Assembly (NCBI GenBank): GCA_030418115.1 | Contig: JAUHQD010000009.1 | Coordinates: forward strand, 1-64,000 | Reading direction: 5' to 3' | Length of the DNA: 64,000 nucleotides | Source of the DNA: Alteromonadaceae bacterium BrNp21-10 | Lineage (GTDB): Bacteria; Pseudomonadota; Gammaproteobacteria; Enterobacterales; Alteromonadaceae | Shown here: piece by piece, positions 1-8,963 of the stretch | Layout: each line of letters starts with the position of its first letter | Position numbering within the stretch: position 1 is the stretch's first letter | Notes under the pieces: generated by a model | Told to the model about the DNA's origin: nothing | Databases searched by the model: none | What the model saw: only the letters and a program-made list of their open reading frames with translations | Translations under genes and position numbers: made by a program

Positions 1-46
1 TTAACCGACTCCACCCCCATGTGAGAGTAGCACACCGCCAGACTCC
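1..46 (+). rRNA. rrf: 5S ribosomal RNA, 3' end (partial)
   Basis: The first bases carry the conserved 3' part of gammaproteobacterial 5S rRNA (the CCCCATGTGAGAGTAG block followed by CGCCAGACT). They are followed within about 12 bases by a strong hairpin terminator, as at the end of an rrn operon. The 5' part and the 23S/16S genes lie outside the window. The exact 3' end is uncertain by a few bases. Confidence 0.85.
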
Positions 47-56
47 CAATTAAATA

Positions 57-91
57 GAAAAGCCCTTGTCGAAAGACTCGGGCTTTTTTAT
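57..91 (+). terminator. Rho-independent terminator of the rRNA operon
   Basis: An AAAGCCC arm and a GGGCTTT arm enclose a short loop, followed by a run of T. This is the typical terminator immediately after a 5S gene. Confidence 0.8.
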
Positions 92-450
92 TGCCTACGA
101 TTTACTAAGATAGTCAATGTTCTTTGGGTAGGCCTGCACACATCCATGATGACGATCACCCAGTATTACCATCCCTGATTCGTTGAAAAGCGGAGCTGAA
201 CGGTGTTCCTGAAATTCCCGCTTGCCCATGATGAACATCAGCCGGCCTTACTTTCCCTGGCAAGTCATCCATTCGGCTACGCTGTATGAGCCGTTGAAAC
301 CCGTCTATAGCCATCTGCCACATCAGTGGTTAAAAAAGGAGCTGGTAACAATTGTTGAAGCTTATATTTTCTCTTAATTTCGAGTAAAAACAGTTCTCTG
401 CATCACTTATTTGTAGTTAATTTAAGCACTTGTTCACACCCCGATGGGTA
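92..450. other. Intergenic stretch between rRNA terminator and flhA promoter, with a possible gene remnant
   Basis: About 360 bases with no recognisable intact gene. On the plus strand a small open frame at 228-377 could encode 49 residues beginning MMNISRPYFPW. It has no convincing ribosome binding site and I do not recognise it. Other frames contain several stops. It could be the decayed tail of a gene or chance. flhB, which normally sits here in polar-flagellum clusters, is not present. Confidence 0.4.
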
Positions 451-468
451 TTGGCCTAGTAGTTGCTA
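451..468 (+). promoter_or_regulatory. Sigma-54 (RpoN) type promoter of flhA
   Basis: TTGGCCTAGTAGTTGCTA matches the RpoN pattern: GG at 453-454 and GC at 465-466 separated by exactly 10 bases, with TTGG and TTGC contexts. The predicted transcript start near 478 lies about 30 bases upstream of the ATG at 507. It also argues against translation starting at the in-frame ATG at 444. In polar-flagellate gammaproteobacteria flhA is commonly sigma-54 dependent with FlrC/FleR-type activation. Confidence 0.7.
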
Positions 469-506
469 CTGCCTACATCAATGTCAATTTTTTGTTGTTC
501 CAGCCT

Positions 507-2606
507 ATGCAATTAGCCGCTATTTTTAATCGTGTTGATAAAAACTTGGTGAAGGAGTTCACGTCCGGACTCGGTGCACCTATTATTTTATTAGCGATTA
601 TGGGGATGGTTATCCTCCCTATGCCGGCTTTCTTATTGGATATTCTGTTTAGCTTTAATATCGCCTTGTCGCTGGTGGTGATATTGGTTTCGGTGTTTAC
701 CAATAAGCCTGTGGATTTCGGTGCCTTTCCTTTAGTGTTATTGATTGCCACGGTATTGCGCCTAGCGTTGAATATTGCTTCTACCCGTATTGTATTACTC
801 GAAGGTCATGAAGGTGGGGATGCTGCAGGTAAAGTAATAGAGGCCTTTGGTGAAGTGGTTATCGGTGGTAACTATGCCGTGGGTATTGTGGTGTTTGCCA
901 TCTTGCTGATCATTAACTTTAAGGTAGTTACTGCTGGTGCAGGACGTATTTCAGAGGTAAGTGCCCGCTTTACCTTAGATGCCATGCCTGGTAAGCAAAT
1001 GGCGATTGATGCCGACCTTAATGCGGGATTTATTGATCAAGATCAGGCCCGTAAACGTCGTGAAGAAATCACTGCTGAAGCAGACTTCTACGGTTCTATG
1101 GATGGTGCTTCGAAATTCGTTAAAGGTGATGCGGTCGCTGGTTTGTTTATTATGCTGATTAACATTGTCGGTGGTTTATTCATCGGCATTATTCAGCATG
1201 ACTTGGCTTTTAGTAACGCCATAGAAATTTATACGCTGCTAACCATTGGTGATGGTTTAGTGGCGCAAATCCCTTCGCTATTACTATCCGTGGCTACCGC
1301 CATTATTGTGACTCGTGAAAACGATGAACAGGAAATGGGGCAGGAAGTACAACGCCAATTGGGTAACCAGCAAGCATTGGTCGTAACGTCCGCCATATTG
1401 TTTGTGATGGGTATTGTTCCAGGTATGCCCCACGTTGCGTTTTTAGGTTTTTCAGCCATAGTGGGTGGTGCGGCTTATTACCGTTGGTACCTGAAAAAAC
1501 AAGGGGAAAAGGCCCAACCTAGCGGTGGTGAATTAGTTGAAAAGTCGAATCAACCTGCGGAAATTCGTGAGTTGGGTTGGGATGATGTTCAGCATGTGGA
1601 TACCATTGGTTTAGAAGTAGGCTACCGTTTAATTCCTCTAGTGGATAAATCCCAAGGTGGCGAGTTATTGACACGTATCAAAGGCGTACGTAAGAAATTA
1701 TCTCAGGAATTGGGATTTTTGGTGCCACCGGTACATATTCGCGACAACCTTGATCTTAATCCCAATACTTACACCATCGCCATGTTGGGAGTTACGGTGG
1801 GTGAAGCAGATATCAATCATGATTCGGAACTGGCCATCAATCCTGGTCAAGTCTTTGGTAAATTGGAAGGAGAAACGACTACCGACCCTGCTTTTGGCTT
1901 AGATGCTATCTGGATCAAGCCTTCCCAGCGTGAGCACGCGCAAACATTAGGCTATACCGTGGTGGATGCAGCTACAGTAGTTGCCACTCATTTAAGTCAA
2001 TTACTCACCAGCAATGCCCATCAACTGTTAGGCCATGAAGAAGTACAGCAATTACTGGACTTGTTGGCAAAAAACAGCCCGAAATTAGTCGAAGGTTTAG
2101 TACCTGACATTCTTCCTCTCAGTACGGTGGTCAAGATTCTACAAACCTTATTGTATGAAGGTATCCCTATTCGCGATATGCGCACTATTGTACAAACGTT
2201 GGCTGAATATGGACCTAAGAGTCAGGATCCTGACGTTCTGGTATCGGCGGTGCGTATTGCGCTTAAGCGTCTGATTGTACAAGAAATTAATAACGGCGCA
2301 GCGGAAATACCCGTGATCACCCTTGCCCCAGAACTGGAACAGATGTTGCATCAGTCGTTACAGGCAGGGGGTGAAGACGGTGCCGGTATCGAGCCGGGGT
2401 TAGCAGAGAAATTACAAACTTCATTGACTGAAGCTGCTCAGCAGCAAGAGTTAGCCGGTGAACCAGCAGTATTATTGACATCAGGCATGTTACGTCCGGT
2501 GTTATCCCGATTTACCAAGCATGCCATCTCAGGATTACATGTGCTGTCATATCAGGAAATTCCTGATGACAAACAAATACGAATTGTCAGTGCGATTGGC
2601 CAGTAA
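507..2606 (+). CDS. flhA: Flagellar type III export apparatus protein FlhA
   Basis: FlhA is the large inner-membrane component of the flagellar export gate; its cytoplasmic ring receives chaperone-substrate complexes. The protein has an N-terminal membrane half with several hydrophobic helices (about residues 20-310), the conserved FHIPEP-type cytoplasmic loop (RISEVSARFTLDAMPGKQMA, then ADLNAG), and a roughly 350-residue cytoplasmic domain. I chose the ATG at 507 (699 aa, close to the family length of about 700) because the open frame upstream to 444 overlaps the sigma-54 promoter and looks unlike FlhA N termini. No clear Shine-Dalgarno is seen. It heads the flhA-flhF-flhG-fliA-che run; flhB is missing upstream. 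Confidence 0.95.
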   Translation: MQLAAIFNRVDKNLVKEFTSGLGAPIILLAIMGMVILPMPAFLLDILFSFNIALSLVVILVSVFTNKPVDFGAFPLVLLIATVLRLALNIASTRIVLLEGHEGGDAAGKVIEAFGEVVIGGNYAVGIVVFAILLIINFKVVTAGAGRISEVSARFTLDAMPGKQMAIDADLNAGFIDQDQARKRREEITAEADFYGSMDGASKFVKGDAVAGLFIMLINIVGGLFIGIIQHDLAFSNAIEIYTLLTIGDGLVAQIPSLLLSVATAIIVTRENDEQEMGQEVQRQLGNQQALVVTSAILFVMGIVPGMPHVAFLGFSAIVGGAAYYRWYLKKQGEKAQPSGGELVEKSNQPAEIRELGWDDVQHVDTIGLEVGYRLIPLVDKSQGGELLTRIKGVRKKLSQELGFLVPPVHIRDNLDLNPNTYTIAMLGVTVGEADINHDSELAINPGQVFGKLEGETTTDPAFGLDAIWIKPSQREHAQTLGYTVVDAATVVATHLSQLLTSNAHQLLGHEEVQQLLDLLAKNSPKLVEGLVPDILPLSTVVKILQTLLYEGIPIRDMRTIVQTLAEYGPKSQDPDVLVSAVRIALKRLIVQEINNGAAEIPVITLAPELEQMLHQSLQAGGEDGAGIEPGLAEKLQTSLTEAAQQQELAGEPAVLLTSGMLRPVLSRFTKHAISGLHVLSYQEIPDDKQIRIVSAIGQ

Positions 2607-2636
2607 GCGCACCAGTAAGCACGAAAGGAGAGTTAA

Positions 2637-3926
2637 GTGAAAATTAGACGTTTTTTTGGTAAAGATATGCGTGATGCGTTAGCTCAGGTGAAAAATGAAC
2701 TGGGTAATGATGCCGTGATTATGTCTAATAAAAAACTCGCCGATGGTGTTGAAATCGTCGCCGCCTACGATAAAGACCCTGTGGTTAGCGCAAACAAAAG
2801 CGCGCCAATGAAATTAGCCAGCGCCAATAAGCCGATGCCGTCGTTAAGTGAAATTATCGGTGATAGCGGACCTGATAGTTTAAAAGCCTTGTTGGAAAAA
2901 CAAGCTAAATCAACTCAGCCAGTAAGTGCGGTTCAAACGGCTGCAGCTCCTGTAATATCACCTGCTACATATCAGCAAGAACCGGAATCAGCGGTGAGTC
3001 AGCGGGCTATTAACGACATTAAAGCAGAGCTTTCTTCATTACGTAATGTGTTGGAATTTCAGGTCAACGGTTTACTCAAACAGCAACAACAGAATGAGCA
3101 CCCAATGCGCAGCTATCTCATTGAGAGATTGCAGGCCATGGGGATTTCGCCGGTGTTAAGTCAGCAAGTGGTGTCATTTACCCCCGCAGACTGCAGTGAG
3201 CGTGAGGCGTGGTTGTTTTTGCTAAAACTATTAGCCAATAGATTAAAAACTAATAACAACGATATTCTTCAGCAAGCAGGTGTAGTGGCACTGATGGGGC
3301 CAACAGGTACCGGAAAAACCACCACTATTGCTAAATTGGCAGCACAATACGCACAACAATATGGTAAAGATTCAGTGGCATTAGTGACCACCGATAGCTA
3401 TCGTATAGCGGCTTATGAACAGTTGGCAACCTATGGCAAAATCATCGGTTGCCCGGTTAAAAAAGCCGCGAATGCTGAACAATTGAGCGATGTGTTGTAT
3501 CAATTACGTAATCGCCGCTTAATTTTGCTAGATACAGCTGGATTTGGTCAACGAGATGTCCGATTAATCAATCAGTTAGATACCTTAAAGCAAACATCAT
3601 GTGCTACTATTAAATGCTACCTTGTTCTACAGGCAAATGCTCAACGGCAGGTGATGCAGCATACAATCAGTTTATATAAGGACATTTCTTTGCAAGGATG
3701 TATTTTCACAAAATTAGATGAGTGTTACAGTCTTGGGGAAATGATCAGTGTGGCTATTGAAAATAATTTAGCGGTAAGCTATTTAACTGATGGACAGAAA
3801 GTGCCGGAAGATATACGGTCTGCACAAAGCAAATATATGATTTCAACCGCCGCTAGAATGTACAGAAAATATGGGGTAACGCCCTCAGCCCAAAATCAGG
3901 TTGTAAACTCAGCAGTGGCAGTATGA
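2637..3926 (+). CDS. flhF: Flagellar biosynthesis SRP-like GTPase FlhF
   Basis: FlhF is an SRP-family GTPase that marks the cell pole for flagellar assembly. The 429-residue protein has the usual basic N terminus (MKIRRFFGKDMRDAL), a variable middle, and a C-terminal NG domain with the P-loop GPTGTGKTTT near residue 221, the TTDSYRIAAYEQL motif, the DTAG motif and a TKLDE guanine-specificity motif. Translation begins at GTG 2637, 30 bases after flhA, with an AAAGGAGAG ribosome site. It overlaps flhG by 4 bases, consistent with the FlhF-FlhG pair that controls flagellar position and number. Confidence 0.95.
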   Translation: MKIRRFFGKDMRDALAQVKNELGNDAVIMSNKKLADGVEIVAAYDKDPVVSANKSAPMKLASANKPMPSLSEIIGDSGPDSLKALLEKQAKSTQPVSAVQTAAAPVISPATYQQEPESAVSQRAINDIKAELSSLRNVLEFQVNGLLKQQQQNEHPMRSYLIERLQAMGISPVLSQQVVSFTPADCSEREAWLFLLKLLANRLKTNNNDILQQAGVVALMGPTGTGKTTTIAKLAAQYAQQYGKDSVALVTTDSYRIAAYEQLATYGKIIGCPVKKAANAEQLSDVLYQLRNRRLILLDTAGFGQRDVRLINQLDTLKQTSCATIKCYLVLQANAQRQVMQHTISLYKDISLQGCIFTKLDECYSLGEMISVAIENNLAVSYLTDGQKVPEDIRSAQSKYMISTAARMYRKYGVTPSAQNQVVNSAVAV

Positions 3927-4789
3927 TTGATGATCAAGCGAGTAGCTTACGAAAAATGCAGCAATCTAGTTTAATTAAAGTTATTGCCGTTACCGGCGGT
4001 AAAGGCGGCGTTGGTAAAACTAACGTAACGCTAAATACAGCCATTGCTATGGCTAAATTAGGTAAGCGTGTCATGGTATTGGACGCCGACCTCGGACTGG
4101 CAAATGTCGATGTGATGTTAGGCCTGCGGGTTGAGAAAAACCTTTCCCATGTGCTGTCAGGTGAATGTTTGCTTGAAGAAGTACTAGTTGAAGGGCCTCA
4201 TGGCATTAAGATCGCCCCTGCCTCATCGGGCACGCAGTCAATGACAGAACTCTCGCAAGTTGAGCATGCAGGGCTTATTCGTGCCTTTAGTGAGTTGCAG
4301 CAACAGATTGATGTGTTAATTGTGGATACCGCAGCGGGTATTTCTGACATGGTATTGAGCTTTTCACGAGCCGCTCAGGACGTGATGGTGGTGGTTTGTG
4401 ATGAACCCACTTCATTAACCGATGCTTATGCATTAATCAAAATCCTTAACCGTGATCATGGCGTATTTAGATTTAAAATTGTGGCTAACATGGTGCGCAA
4501 TATGCGTGAAGGCCAAGAATTATTTGCAAAATTGTCGAAAGTAACCGGACGGTTTTTGGATGTTGCTCTAGAATTAGTCGCAACCATTCCTCATGATGAA
4601 AATATTCGAAAATCGGTGAGGAAACAAAAATCTATTATTGATGCCTTCCCAAGTTCCCCGGCTGCAGTGGCGATTAATAGCTTAGCTAAAAGAGCGTTAA
4701 CTTGGCCCATTCCGACTCAACCTGGTGGGCATTTGGAATTCTTTCTTGAGCAGCTTGTGCAGCAAAACGTGCAACGAGTTCAGGGGTAA
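3923..4789 (+). CDS. flhG: MinD-like ATPase FlhG (FleN), flagellar number regulator
   Basis: FlhG is a ParA/MinD-type ATPase that limits flagellar number by antagonising FlhF and the master regulator. The 288-residue sequence carries the deviant Walker A GGKGGVGKTNV at residues 25-35, LDADLGLANVDVMLGL (A' motif) and VDTAAG (Walker B). The C-terminal region is basic and could form the amphipathic membrane-targeting helix. The ATG overlaps the flhF stop (ATGA). The product was formerly called YlxH, FleN or MinD2. Confidence 0.93.
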   Translation: MIDDQASSLRKMQQSSLIKVIAVTGGKGGVGKTNVTLNTAIAMAKLGKRVMVLDADLGLANVDVMLGLRVEKNLSHVLSGECLLEEVLVEGPHGIKIAPASSGTQSMTELSQVEHAGLIRAFSELQQQIDVLIVDTAAGISDMVLSFSRAAQDVMVVVCDEPTSLTDAYALIKILNRDHGVFRFKIVANMVRNMREGQELFAKLSKVTGRFLDVALELVATIPHDENIRKSVRKQKSIIDAFPSSPAAVAINSLAKRALTWPIPTQPGGHLEFFLEQLVQQNVQRVQG

Positions 4790-4791
4790 AT

Positions 4792-5520
4792 GTGAACAGT
4801 AAAGCCGCAGCCTATAGACAACTCGATGACAAGACGATGCTTGTTGAACAACACGCATCGCTCGTTAAACGTATTGCTCATCATTTATTGGCGCGTCTAC
4901 CAGCCAGTGTATTAGTTGATGACCTTATTCAAGCCGGTATGATTGGCTTACTGGAAGCCGCTAAGAATTTTGACGGTACTAAAGGCGCTAGTTTTGAAAC
5001 CTATGCTGGTATTCGTATTCGCGGTTCCATGCTTGACGATATTCGTAAAGGTGACTGGACTCCACGTTCCGTACACAAAAACAACCGTTCCATTATTGAA
5101 GCCATTTCTCAAGTAGAACGAGCAACAGGACGAGATGCAAGAGATTTGGAAGTGGCAGAACATCTACAAGTCAGCATTGAAGACTATCACCGCATGCTTA
5201 ATGAAGTAAATGCTGGTAGGATTATTGGGATAGAAGATTTAGGGGTCTCCGAAGACGTTATTACCACCGATAAAAATAGCGGTAATGACGAGCCTTATGA
5301 TGACTTATTACAAGGCTCTTTCCAAAAGTCTCTCGCTCATGCTATTACTACATTACCTGAACGCGAAGCTATTGTTTTGTCTCTATATTATGATGAAGAA
5401 CTTAATTTGAGAGAAATAGGTGAAGTGCTCGAGGTCAGTGAGTCGAGAGTGAGCCAGATCCACAGTCAAGCAATGTTAAGATTAAAAACACGTATGCAGT
5501 CATGGCGTACGACAGAATAA
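4792..5520 (+). CDS. fliA: RNA polymerase sigma factor FliA (sigma-28)
   Basis: FliA is the flagellar sigma-28 that transcribes late flagellin and chemotaxis genes. The 242-aa protein contains region 2 (DLIQAGMIGLLEAAKNFD, then FETYAGIRIRGSMLDDIRKGDW), region 3, and region 4 with a helix-turn-helix (LNLREIGEVLEVSESRVSQI). It starts with GTG 2 bases after the flhG stop; the overlapping ATG at 4790 would terminate at once. It precedes the chemotaxis genes, as in Vibrio and Shewanella polar-flagellum clusters. Confidence 0.95.
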   Translation: MNSKAAAYRQLDDKTMLVEQHASLVKRIAHHLLARLPASVLVDDLIQAGMIGLLEAAKNFDGTKGASFETYAGIRIRGSMLDDIRKGDWTPRSVHKNNRSIIEAISQVERATGRDARDLEVAEHLQVSIEDYHRMLNEVNAGRIIGIEDLGVSEDVITTDKNSGNDEPYDDLLQGSFQKSLAHAITTLPEREAIVLSLYYDEELNLREIGEVLEVSESRVSQIHSQAMLRLKTRMQSWRTTE

Positions 5521-5591
5521 TTTACTAATTTGAATTGTATCAATCGAATATAAAATAATAACAGCAGGTGCATACCTCAACGGAGGCAGTT

Positions 5592-5975
5592 TTGGATAAA
5601 AATATGAAAATTCTTGTTGTTGATGATTTTTCAACAATGAGACGAATCATTAAGAATTTGTTAAAAGATTTAGGTTTTACCAGTGTGCAAGAAGCGGATG
5701 ACGGTAATACCGCGTTGCCAATGTTACAGCAAGGAGATTTTGATTTTGTGGTAACCGATTGGAACATGCCAGGTATGCAGGGCATCGACTTGTTACGTGC
5801 TATCCGTTCGGATGACAACCTTAAACATTTGCCTGTTTTGATGGTAACCGCTGAAGCGAAAAAGGAACAAATTGTTGCTGCCGCTCAAGCAGGGGTCAAC
5901 GGTTATGTTGTGAAGCCTTTCACGGCTGCAACCCTCAAGGAAAAACTCGAAAAAATATTTGAACGACTAGGTTGA
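5592..5975 (+). CDS. cheY: Chemotaxis response regulator CheY
   Basis: CheY is the single-domain response regulator that, once phosphorylated by CheA, binds the flagellar switch. It has the acid pocket (Asp11, Asp12), phosphoacceptor Asp56 in VVTDWNMPG, the conserved Thr in [10 protein letters not shown] and the Lys in YVVKPF. I chose TTG 5592 as start: it lies 5 bases after a GGAGG at 5582-5586 and yields 127 residues beginning [13 protein letters not shown], matching CheY family length. A GTG at 5568 would add 8 residues with a weaker ribosome site. Confidence 0.93.
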   Translation: MDKNMKILVVDDFSTMRRIIKNLLKDLGFTSVQEADDGNTALPMLQQGDFDFVVTDWNMPGMQGIDLLRAIRSDDNLKHLPVLMVTAEAKKEQIVAAAQAGVNGYVVKPFTAATLKEKLEKIFERLG

Positions 5976-6007
5976 ACATTGGCTTTCCTGCCAATTAGGA
6001 GAAGCTA

Positions 6008-6766
6008 ATGGCGACTATTCAAAAACCATCTGTATCATTGGAAGATGCTAAAAAATTGGTCAGCCTGTTAGAAGAAGGCGATCAGGACGGCGCCAATGCT
6101 TTTTTAGAAGCTATCAATCTTAGCCACTCTATGGAGTTGTTTTCAGAAGTTGGCAAGTTGACTCGGCAGTTGCATGATTCTTTAAATAATTTCCAGTTAG
6201 ATTCACGTCTTGCCAACCTTGCTAATGAAGACATTCCGGATGCCCAATCCCGTCTTAATTATGTAATGGAAACCACCGAAAAAGCCGCTAATACGACAAT
6301 GGATGCCGTCGAAAAAAGTATGCCTATTGCTGACAATATTCACGAAGGCATTATTAAACTTATGCCCGAATGGAAGAAGTTAATGACTCGGCAGTTGGAA
6401 TTGGGCGAATTTAAATCGTTGTGTCATGAGATGGATGCTTTTTTTGAAGAGTCTCAAGTAGAGTCAGCCAAACTTAATGGGTTGTTAACCGAAGTCCTCA
6501 TGGCGCAAGGTTTTCAAGACCTTACTGGTCAGGTGATTCGTCGCGTGATTGAGCTTGTCAAAGAGGTTGAAGATAGTCTTGTACATATGCTTACGGTCTT
6601 CAGTGATCCGGAAGTAATTGAATTTCCGAAGAAAAAAGATAAAGAGTCTGACAAGGTATCCGATAAAGAGAAGGCGGAAGGTCCGATCATTGATGCTGAA
6701 ACCCGAGATGATGTGGTTTCGGGACAAGATGATGTTGATGACCTATTATCTAGCTTAGGCTTTTAA
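6008..6766 (+). CDS. cheZ: Protein phosphatase CheZ
   Basis: CheZ dephosphorylates CheY-P. The 252-residue protein is mostly helical. It has the catalytic DLTGQ motif (Asp171, Gln175) in QGFQDLTGQVIRRV, a charged linker rich in Lys/Asp/Glu (about 200-235), and a C-terminal acidic amphipathic peptide (DDVDDLLSSLGF) of the type that binds CheY. It starts at ATG 6008 after AATTAGGAGAAG. It sits between cheY and cheA, 13 bases upstream of cheA. Confidence 0.94.
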   Translation: MATIQKPSVSLEDAKKLVSLLEEGDQDGANAFLEAINLSHSMELFSEVGKLTRQLHDSLNNFQLDSRLANLANEDIPDAQSRLNYVMETTEKAANTTMDAVEKSMPIADNIHEGIIKLMPEWKKLMTRQLELGEFKSLCHEMDAFFEESQVESAKLNGLLTEVLMAQGFQDLTGQVIRRVIELVKEVEDSLVHMLTVFSDPEVIEFPKKKDKESDKVSDKEKAEGPIIDAETRDDVVSGQDDVDDLLSSLGF

Positions 6767-6779
6767 GAGGAAGTGGTTC

Positions 6780-8948
6780 ATGGGGTTTGAAGTTGATGAG
6801 GAAATCCTCGAGGATTTTTTGGTTGAAGCTGGAGAAATTCTAGAGCAGTTGCAAGAACAACTGGTCGAATTAGAAAATAATCCAGAAAATGCCGATTTAC
6901 TCAACGCAATATTTCGAGGCTTCCATACCGTAAAAGGTGGCGCTGGATTTTTAGCTTTAACCGAACTCGTTGAAGCTTGTCATGGTGCGGAAAATGTCTT
7001 CGACATAATGCGTACTGGCAAGCGTAGCGTTAGTCCTGAATTAATGGATGTTATATTACAAGCACTTGATTCCATTAATGACATGTTTGTTAAGGTGCAA
7101 GCCCGTCAACCCTTGGATGCCGCTCCGCCAGAAATCATCGAAGCATTACATCGCTTAAGTAAACCCGAAAGTGAAGATGAAGTCGTCAGCACACCAGCGG
7201 ATGACGAGCCAAATAGTAATCTTGAAGAAAATACTGTCGTTAACAGTAGCGAAACATCTGCAAGTAATTCATCCATTGATGAAATCAGTGAAGATGAATT
7301 CGAGAGTTTATTAGATGAGTTACATGGTTCCAACCAAGGGCCAACTCAAACCAGTAAAACCAATAGTACAGCTTCCCATGTCGCTGATAACGAAGACAGT
7401 AATGATATTACCGATGATGAATTTGAATCATTATTAGATGAATTACACGGTAAAGGAAAATTTGTCGCCGAAAAAGAGACCACAGCGAAAGCCGAGGAAG
7501 AAGTTGCATCTGTTTCATCATTCAGTGCTGATGAAATTAGCGATGATGAATTTGAATCACTATTAGATGAGTTACATGGTGCCGGTAAAGGTCCCGCGGT
7601 GGCCGCGAAAAATACTGCAGCGAATAAAAAACAGGTAGAAAAACCACCAGTACAAGCGGCTGAGACAGCTAAAGAAGAAGCGTCTCCCCCCCCACCAGCC
7701 GCTGTCGCTAAAGCGCCTGTAGCAGCACCTAAAAAAGAGGATAAGAAAGCGGCTGCGGCACCTGCTGCAGAGACCACCGTACGAGTTGATACCAAACGTC
7801 TTGATCAAATTATGAATATGGTTGGCGAACTGGTATTGGTGCGTAATCGATTATTGAGCCTCGGTATCAATATTAGCGATGAAGCCATGAGTAAAGCTAT
7901 CGCCAATCTCGACGTCGTCACTGGGGATTTACAAGGTGCGGTAATGAAAACCCGCATGCAGCCAATTAAAAAAGTATTTGGCCGTTTCCCTCGAGTGGTA
8001 CGAGATTTAGCACGCAGTCTTAAGAAAGAAATTACCTTAGAGTTGATTGGTGAAGAAACCGATCTGGATAAAAATCTGGTTGAAGCATTGGCTGATCCGC
8101 TAGTGCATTTGGTGCGTAATTCGGTTGACCATGGTATTGAAATGCCCGATGACCGTGCCGATGCAGGTAAACCACGTATGGGTACCGTTAAATTATCGGC
8201 ATCCCAAGAAGGTGACCATATTCTATTGACCATCGCCGATGATGGGAAGGGCATGGATCCTGAAAAACTTAAAGAAATTGCTATTGGCAAAGGTGTGCTA
8301 GATGAAGATGCCGCTGCCAGAATGTCTGATGAAGAAGCGTTTAATTTAATTTTTGCGCCAGGTTTTTCAACTAAAGTCGAAATTTCAGATATATCCGGCC
8401 GTGGTGTCGGTATGGATGTGGTTAAAACTAAAATTAATCAGTTAAATGGTTCAGTACAAATACGCTCTGAGTTAGGCATCGGCACTACCCTAGAAATTAA
8501 GGTGCCATTGACATTGGCGATTTTACCGACATTGATGGTAATGGTAAGTAAACAAACTTTTGCTTTGCCCCTTGCCGCGGTCAACGAAATTATTAATGTG
8601 GATAGTGGTAAAACCAATACGGTTGATGGTCAATTAACCATGATTGTCCGCTCTAAAGCTATTCCGCTGTTTTTCCTCGGTGAATGGTTAAGCCGTGGCG
8701 TAGTTTTTAAAGCAGATAAGACTAAAGGTCATGTTGTGGTAGTGCAATTAGGCACGCAACAAATTGGCTTTGTTGTTGATGCACTTATTGGTCAAGAAGA
8801 AGTTGTCATTAAACCCTTAGATGCGATGCTGCAAGGTACGCCCGGTATGGCCGGTGCGACGATCACCAGTGATGGTGGCATCGCCCTAATATTAGATATA
8901 CCAAGCCTATTAAAACGCTACAACAAAAAAGGCTTTAACGGTAAATAG
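6780..8948 (+). CDS. cheA: Chemotaxis histidine kinase CheA with repeated linker motif
   Basis: CheA couples receptor arrays to CheY and CheB by phosphotransfer. The 722-residue protein has a P1 Hpt domain with His49 in FRGFHTVKGGAGF; a long acidic linker with three copies of a DEFESLLDELHG-type motif (about residues 169-183, 210-224 and 253-267); an Ala/Pro/Lys-rich stretch; P3 dimerisation; the P4 ATPase with the N box LVHLVRNSVDHG and G boxes (DDGKGM, GRGVGMDVV); and a C-terminal CheW-like P5. I see no obvious standard P2 domain. In Vibrio a CheA linker region (LID) contacts ParC/ParP, so these repeats may serve docking to the neighbouring parC/parP products; that link is inference. Confidence 0.95.
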   Translation: MGFEVDEEILEDFLVEAGEILEQLQEQLVELENNPENADLLNAIFRGFHTVKGGAGFLALTELVEACHGAENVFDIMRTGKRSVSPELMDVILQALDSINDMFVKVQARQPLDAAPPEIIEALHRLSKPESEDEVVSTPADDEPNSNLEENTVVNSSETSASNSSIDEISEDEFESLLDELHGSNQGPTQTSKTNSTASHVADNEDSNDITDDEFESLLDELHGKGKFVAEKETTAKAEEEVASVSSFSADEISDDEFESLLDELHGAGKGPAVAAKNTAANKKQVEKPPVQAAETAKEEASPPPPAAVAKAPVAAPKKEDKKAAAAPAAETTVRVDTKRLDQIMNMVGELVLVRNRLLSLGINISDEAMSKAIANLDVVTGDLQGAVMKTRMQPIKKVFGRFPRVVRDLARSLKKEITLELIGEETDLDKNLVEALADPLVHLVRNSVDHGIEMPDDRADAGKPRMGTVKLSASQEGDHILLTIADDGKGMDPEKLKEIAIGKGVLDEDAAARMSDEEAFNLIFAPGFSTKVEISDISGRGVGMDVVKTKINQLNGSVQIRSELGIGTTLEIKVPLTLAILPTLMVMVSKQTFALPLAAVNEIINVDSGKTNTVDGQLTMIVRSKAIPLFFLGEWLSRGVVFKADKTKGHVVVVQLGTQQIGFVVDALIGQEEVVIKPLDAMLQGTPGMAGATITSDGGIALILDIPSLLKRYNKKGFNGK

Positions 8949-8963
8949 AGGTACGTTTTTTCA

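Noticed and set aside
228-377. 49-residue open frame upstream of flhA
   Set aside because: No ribosome site, no recognisable similarity, stops just upstream; kept only as a possible remnant in the intergenic entry.
444-506. N-terminal extension of flhA from ATG 444
   Set aside because: It overlaps a good sigma-54 promoter (451-468), has no ribosome site and does not look like FlhA N termini, which match from ATG 507.
7346-8290. Long minus-strand frames (149 and 161 codons) opposite cheA
   Set aside because: Antisense shadows of the repetitive acidic linker and kinase domain; composition (Ser/Ala rich) mirrors the cheA codons.
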